Shown here: positions 6,201 through 6,928 of the stretch, piece after piece | Numbering within the stretch: position 1 is the stretch's first letter | Layout of the letters: each line of letters begins with the position of its first letter | Source of the DNA: QHBQ01 sp038230695 | GTDB lineage: Bacteria > Chloroflexota > Chloroflexia > QHBQ01 | Direction: 5' to 3' | Length of the DNA: 6,928 nt | NCBI GenBank assembly: GCA_038230695.1 | Contig: JBBRMT010000244.1 | Span: 1-6,928, forward strand | Notes under the pieces: generated by a model | What the model saw: only the letters and a program-made list of their open reading frames with translations | Told to the model about the DNA's origin: nothing | The model's database searches: none | Program-made: the position numbers and the translations under genes

Positions 6201-6928
6201 GCGGCGAAGCGGGCCTGCTCGGCGCTGACCTGTGGTGCGATGCTGGGGAAGTCCTCCACCAACTTGCCCATCTCGGCATCAATATCAGGCAAGCTGCCGG
6301 GCAGGGCTTTGGCCCGCAGCAACGCGCTCAGAACTCCAAGGGGGTCGCCCAGCAGGTGAGCGGCGGCGGCGGCGCAGAGCGGCGCTTTGCGGCCCGCATC
6401 TACCACCTCATTGAGCGTGGCGATCAGCCGTCGGTCTACGTTGTGGTTGCGCCAGTAGGCGACTGCCAGATTCCAGCGCAAGCCAGGCAGACGTGAACCC
6501 ATAGTCACCGCCTGCTCTAGAAGCTGCTCGGCCAGGCTGCTCTGCTCCTGCCCGCCCAGGGCAAGCAGGGTGGCCGCCTGGTTATAGAGGATAACGTGAC
6601 GAAAGGCAGGGTTTGGGTTGAGCATCTCCGCCTGCTTGAACTGGTCGAGCGCCCCGGAGTAATCGCCCGCCTTGTACATATCAATGCCGCCCTGGATGAA
6701 GGGGAAGAGTTGATAAGGCACATTGGTGCTGCGCTGAGGGTCGTTCGGGGTCATCTTGTGTTCCAACCACGCCTGCGGGGTTCGTACCGGGCCGAGGTGG
6801 GCCAGTTCGTCCGCCTCATCTTCCTCGCTCTGGCTGGCAGACTCCACTTCGCCTGATGCCGCAGGTTGTTCGTTGGGGTCGGTAAGGGTGAGCGGGCGGG
6901 TGGTAGCTACAGTGGTAGTAGGGGTGGT
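3293..6928 (-). CDS. Large multidomain STAND-type P-loop ATPase with TPR-like N-part and HEPN-like C-terminus (5'-partial)
   Basis: The stop is TAG at 3293-3295. Residues are numbered from a GTG at 6847 (1184 residues), but the frame stays open to the right edge with a Thr/Pro-rich sequence and no convincing ribosome binding site at 6847, so the true N-terminus is probably outside. Domain order: acidic linker 1-45; TPR-like helices 45-205 (e.g. 'YKAGDYSGALDQFKQAEMLN'); Pro/Gln/Tyr-rich disorder 222-424; helical segment 425-505; Ig- or CARDB-like beta domain 510-602; P-loop ATPase 648-935 with Walker A GIGKVGKS (685-692), Walker B LLLMFDE (783-789), a sensor-like strand 'CLIFAGRG' (820-827) and 'GHPFFVQ' (887-893), typical of STAND/AAA_16-like ATPases; winged-helix-like 940-1016; C-terminal helical domain 1026-1184 with R1121-N-G-I-V-A-H1127, resembling the HEPN R-x4-6-H motif. 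No signal peptide or membrane segment is seen, so it is presumably cytoplasmic. ATP-dependent signalling or switch function is well supported; a defence role is inference. The converging lipoprotein gene need not be related. Confidence 0.85.
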   Translation of the reverse strand, partial: TTPTTTVATTRPLTLTDPNEQPAASGEVESASQSEEDEADELAHLGPVRTPQAWLEHKMTPNDPQRSTNVPYQLFPFIQGGIDMYKAGDYSGALDQFKQAEMLNPNPAFRHVILYNQAATLLALGGQEQSSLAEQLLEQAVTMGSRLPGLRWNLAVAYWRNHNVDRRLIATLNEVVDAGRKAPLCAAAAAHLLGDPLGVLSALLRAKALPGSLPDIDAEMGKLVEDFPSIAPQVSAEQARFAAARYQQQPRYPSPIRPPEQPYQRPAYNNPPPAPRPNYPQGGYPQPNYQPDYQQPNQYPPEQGYPQPRPPYSQEQQPYQQPPSYQQPRPPYGQEQQPGYQRPNYQQPPSYQQPRPPYGQEQQPGYQRPNYQPRTYNPNTGPGQGSYSPNAYGQGYPQRNPYPAPDYNPQRNVGQPLPYPPAAPAPQLDAYPQRPRYNQPPAQPQPAPQGSNLARLASVMALYEGLLDQINALLSPDLSPDERQRYQLELTRSLSRIERHSRDTLSAEESALLNSWFNKWRTLSDALAHQAQHDEPIEVKPAQTHISNAPTPSGLILAVTNRGEQTARNLELRLPPRPDTYELPYYADAERGEVVGLDRLEPGATSYLRLLLTPRRYGSLDITLELSYYEGDASNDSETNAAPRRSYIMLQPNPLTAKFEPLPTVYLAGEAIPPDRTDIFKGRAEEIVKIKASLGLGNDLSRAQSAIPYLTGIGKVGKSSLLNHLANANANPDLHDALLPVHISMDEYQSDEYKLSTFLAAIATKINDALRLAGRAPAPIDQQGLREQPLITFFDGYLAAVNDTLKPRRLLLMFDEFRYLADKVKRGEWEAAFLSKLRTLYQQGQICLIFAGRGAFNEITRGLNEPSLLDSVRDHPLSFLSPQAVSELIREPSAKRGINFLPEAVTTISGLTAGHPFFVQYICHDAISEILNRERRTVVTPEDISSLKQLYLQSDNLFSHLWNGEMRELHQDVVFSLLGLQPQPGAFVGRQTLVEALPDVDSREVAGVIEQLCRREVLEDGASMGQPGVRVRIPLLYEWFRTKHERGLSLSPFSRLDHLNDIKSLTMQALKLRKNINRAASEPVFKEGVFDENNSNQLLDTYAEDWTAFHRFVDTLYKSIGHEAIVARDFLREVPRFFDVVRDLQYIRNGIVAHRPDNEAFPDSADAAYNIIDKYLGHQPGKATDFLELQEALLRVAIAGLNELHEVVARQ
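3296..3772 (-). other. HEPN-like C-terminal domain of the ATPase
   Basis: Residues 1026-1184 are predominantly predicted helix. 'LQYIRNGIVAH' places R1121, N1122 and H1127 (3467-3487) at the end of a helix, followed by a polar loop and another long helix. HEPN domains carry R-x4-6-H, commonly with N after R, at such a position; many are metal-independent RNases and others are non-catalytic. A DUF4145- or Swt1-like HEPN relative is the closest recognisable style. The similarity is by motif only. Confidence 0.45.
4043..4906 (-). other. STAND/AAA-type ATPase domain
   Basis: Residues 648-935. Walker A GIGKVGKSS (K691 at 4775-4777) and Walker B with D788-E789 (4481-4486) are intact, so ATP binding and hydrolysis are expected. 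The preceding 'DIFKGRAEEI' resembles the 'F-x-G-R' box found just before the P-loop in many STAND and Orc/Cdc6-like ATPases. The region after Walker B follows the pattern of STAND ATPases seen in Chloroflexota and cyanobacteria, including the G-H-P-F motif. Confidence 0.85.
5042..5320 (-). other. Ig/CARDB-like beta domain inside the ATPase protein
   Basis: Residues 510-602 show alternating beta strands with 'LILAVTNRGEQTARNLELRL' and 'LEPGATSYLRLLLTP', the usual pattern of CARDB- or NEW3-type Ig-like folds (V-x-N-x-G-x-x-x-A-x-N, then G-x-x-x-x-x-x-L). Such domains are most often extracellular; here it sits directly before a cytoplasmic ATPase and is likely a binding or spacer module. Fold assignment is by pattern only. 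Confidence 0.5.
5576..6184 (-). other. Pro/Gln/Tyr-rich disordered segment of the ATPase protein
   Basis: Residues 222-424, about 200 residues made almost entirely of Pro, Gln, Tyr, Arg, Asn and Gly, with recurrent P-Y, Y-Q-Q-P and R-P-P-Y motifs. It is almost free of acidic and aliphatic residues. It separates the TPR-like part from the Ig-like and ATPase parts and is expected to be disordered. Composition resembles prion-like low-complexity regions. Confidence 0.8.
5817..6010 (-). repeat. 78-bp tandem duplication plus shortened third copy in the Pro/Gln/Tyr-rich segment
   Basis: Two near-identical 78-bp units, 5817-5894 and 5895-5972, encode two identical 26-residue units (residues 320-345 and 294-319). 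A third, partial copy follows from 5973; it keeps the R-P-P-Y-x-Q-E-Q-Q-P core but lacks six residues (18 bases, G-Y-Q-R-P-N). All lengths are multiples of three, so the frame is kept. The few base differences between the full copies give no amino-acid change. Confidence 0.85.

Noticed and set aside
3242..6496. Long plus-strand open frames (about 180 to 280 residues) opposite the ATPase gene
   Set aside because: They are antisense shadows of a GC-rich coding frame; their translations show no domain, no ribosome binding sites, and the minus-strand frame has clear Walker motifs.
586..6928. Lipoprotein and ATPase as one functional system
   Set aside because: They are convergent, separately terminated and in different compartments; adjacency alone does not support a shared role.

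Overview
The window holds three protein-coding genes, no RNA genes and no mobile elements. The likely host is a bacterium of moderately high GC, and my best guess is Chloroflexota, possibly Ktedonobacteria-like. That rests on protein style, not a marker gene: 'EGWAVG...ILHY..G.W' propeller lipoproteins, Ala/Thr/Gln linkers after a lipobox, large STAND-type ATPases and YgiT-type zinc-finger proteins are familiar together there.

Layout. (1) Positions 45-335 (+) encode a small YgiT/MqsA-type zinc-finger protein whose frame is open to the left edge; its usual toxin partner, if present, lies outside the window. A hairpin at 360-389 follows it. (2) The gap 336-585 contains a convincing extended -10 promoter (473-501) and a GGAGG ribosome binding site for the next gene. 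(3) Positions 586-3171 (+) encode an 861-residue secreted lipoprotein: signal peptide with lipobox, small N-terminal domain, Ala/Thr/Gln-rich linker, then 14 beta-propeller-type repeats in two sets of seven separated by a Pro/Ala/Thr linker. (4) Positions 3172-3292 carry a strong, nearly symmetric terminator hairpin and a second hairpin with a T tract, between convergent genes. (5) From 3293 to the right edge, on the minus strand, lies a large cytoplasmic multidomain P-loop ATPase: TPR-like helices, a 200-residue Pro/Gln/Tyr-rich disordered segment with an internal 78-bp tandem duplication, a short helical region, an Ig-like beta domain, a STAND/AAA-type ATPase with clear Walker A and B motifs, a winged-helix-like region, and a C-terminal helical domain with an R-N-x4-H motif resembling HEPN domains. 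Its frame continues past the right edge, so the N-terminus is probably missing.

The genes do not form one operon: the lipoprotein gene has its own promoter and terminator, and the ATPase gene is convergent to it. The most interesting object is the ATPase, whose architecture (helical repeat, disordered linker, STAND NTPase, HEPN-like end) resembles prokaryotic conflict or signalling proteins, though no known defence system is recognisable and no partner gene is visible.
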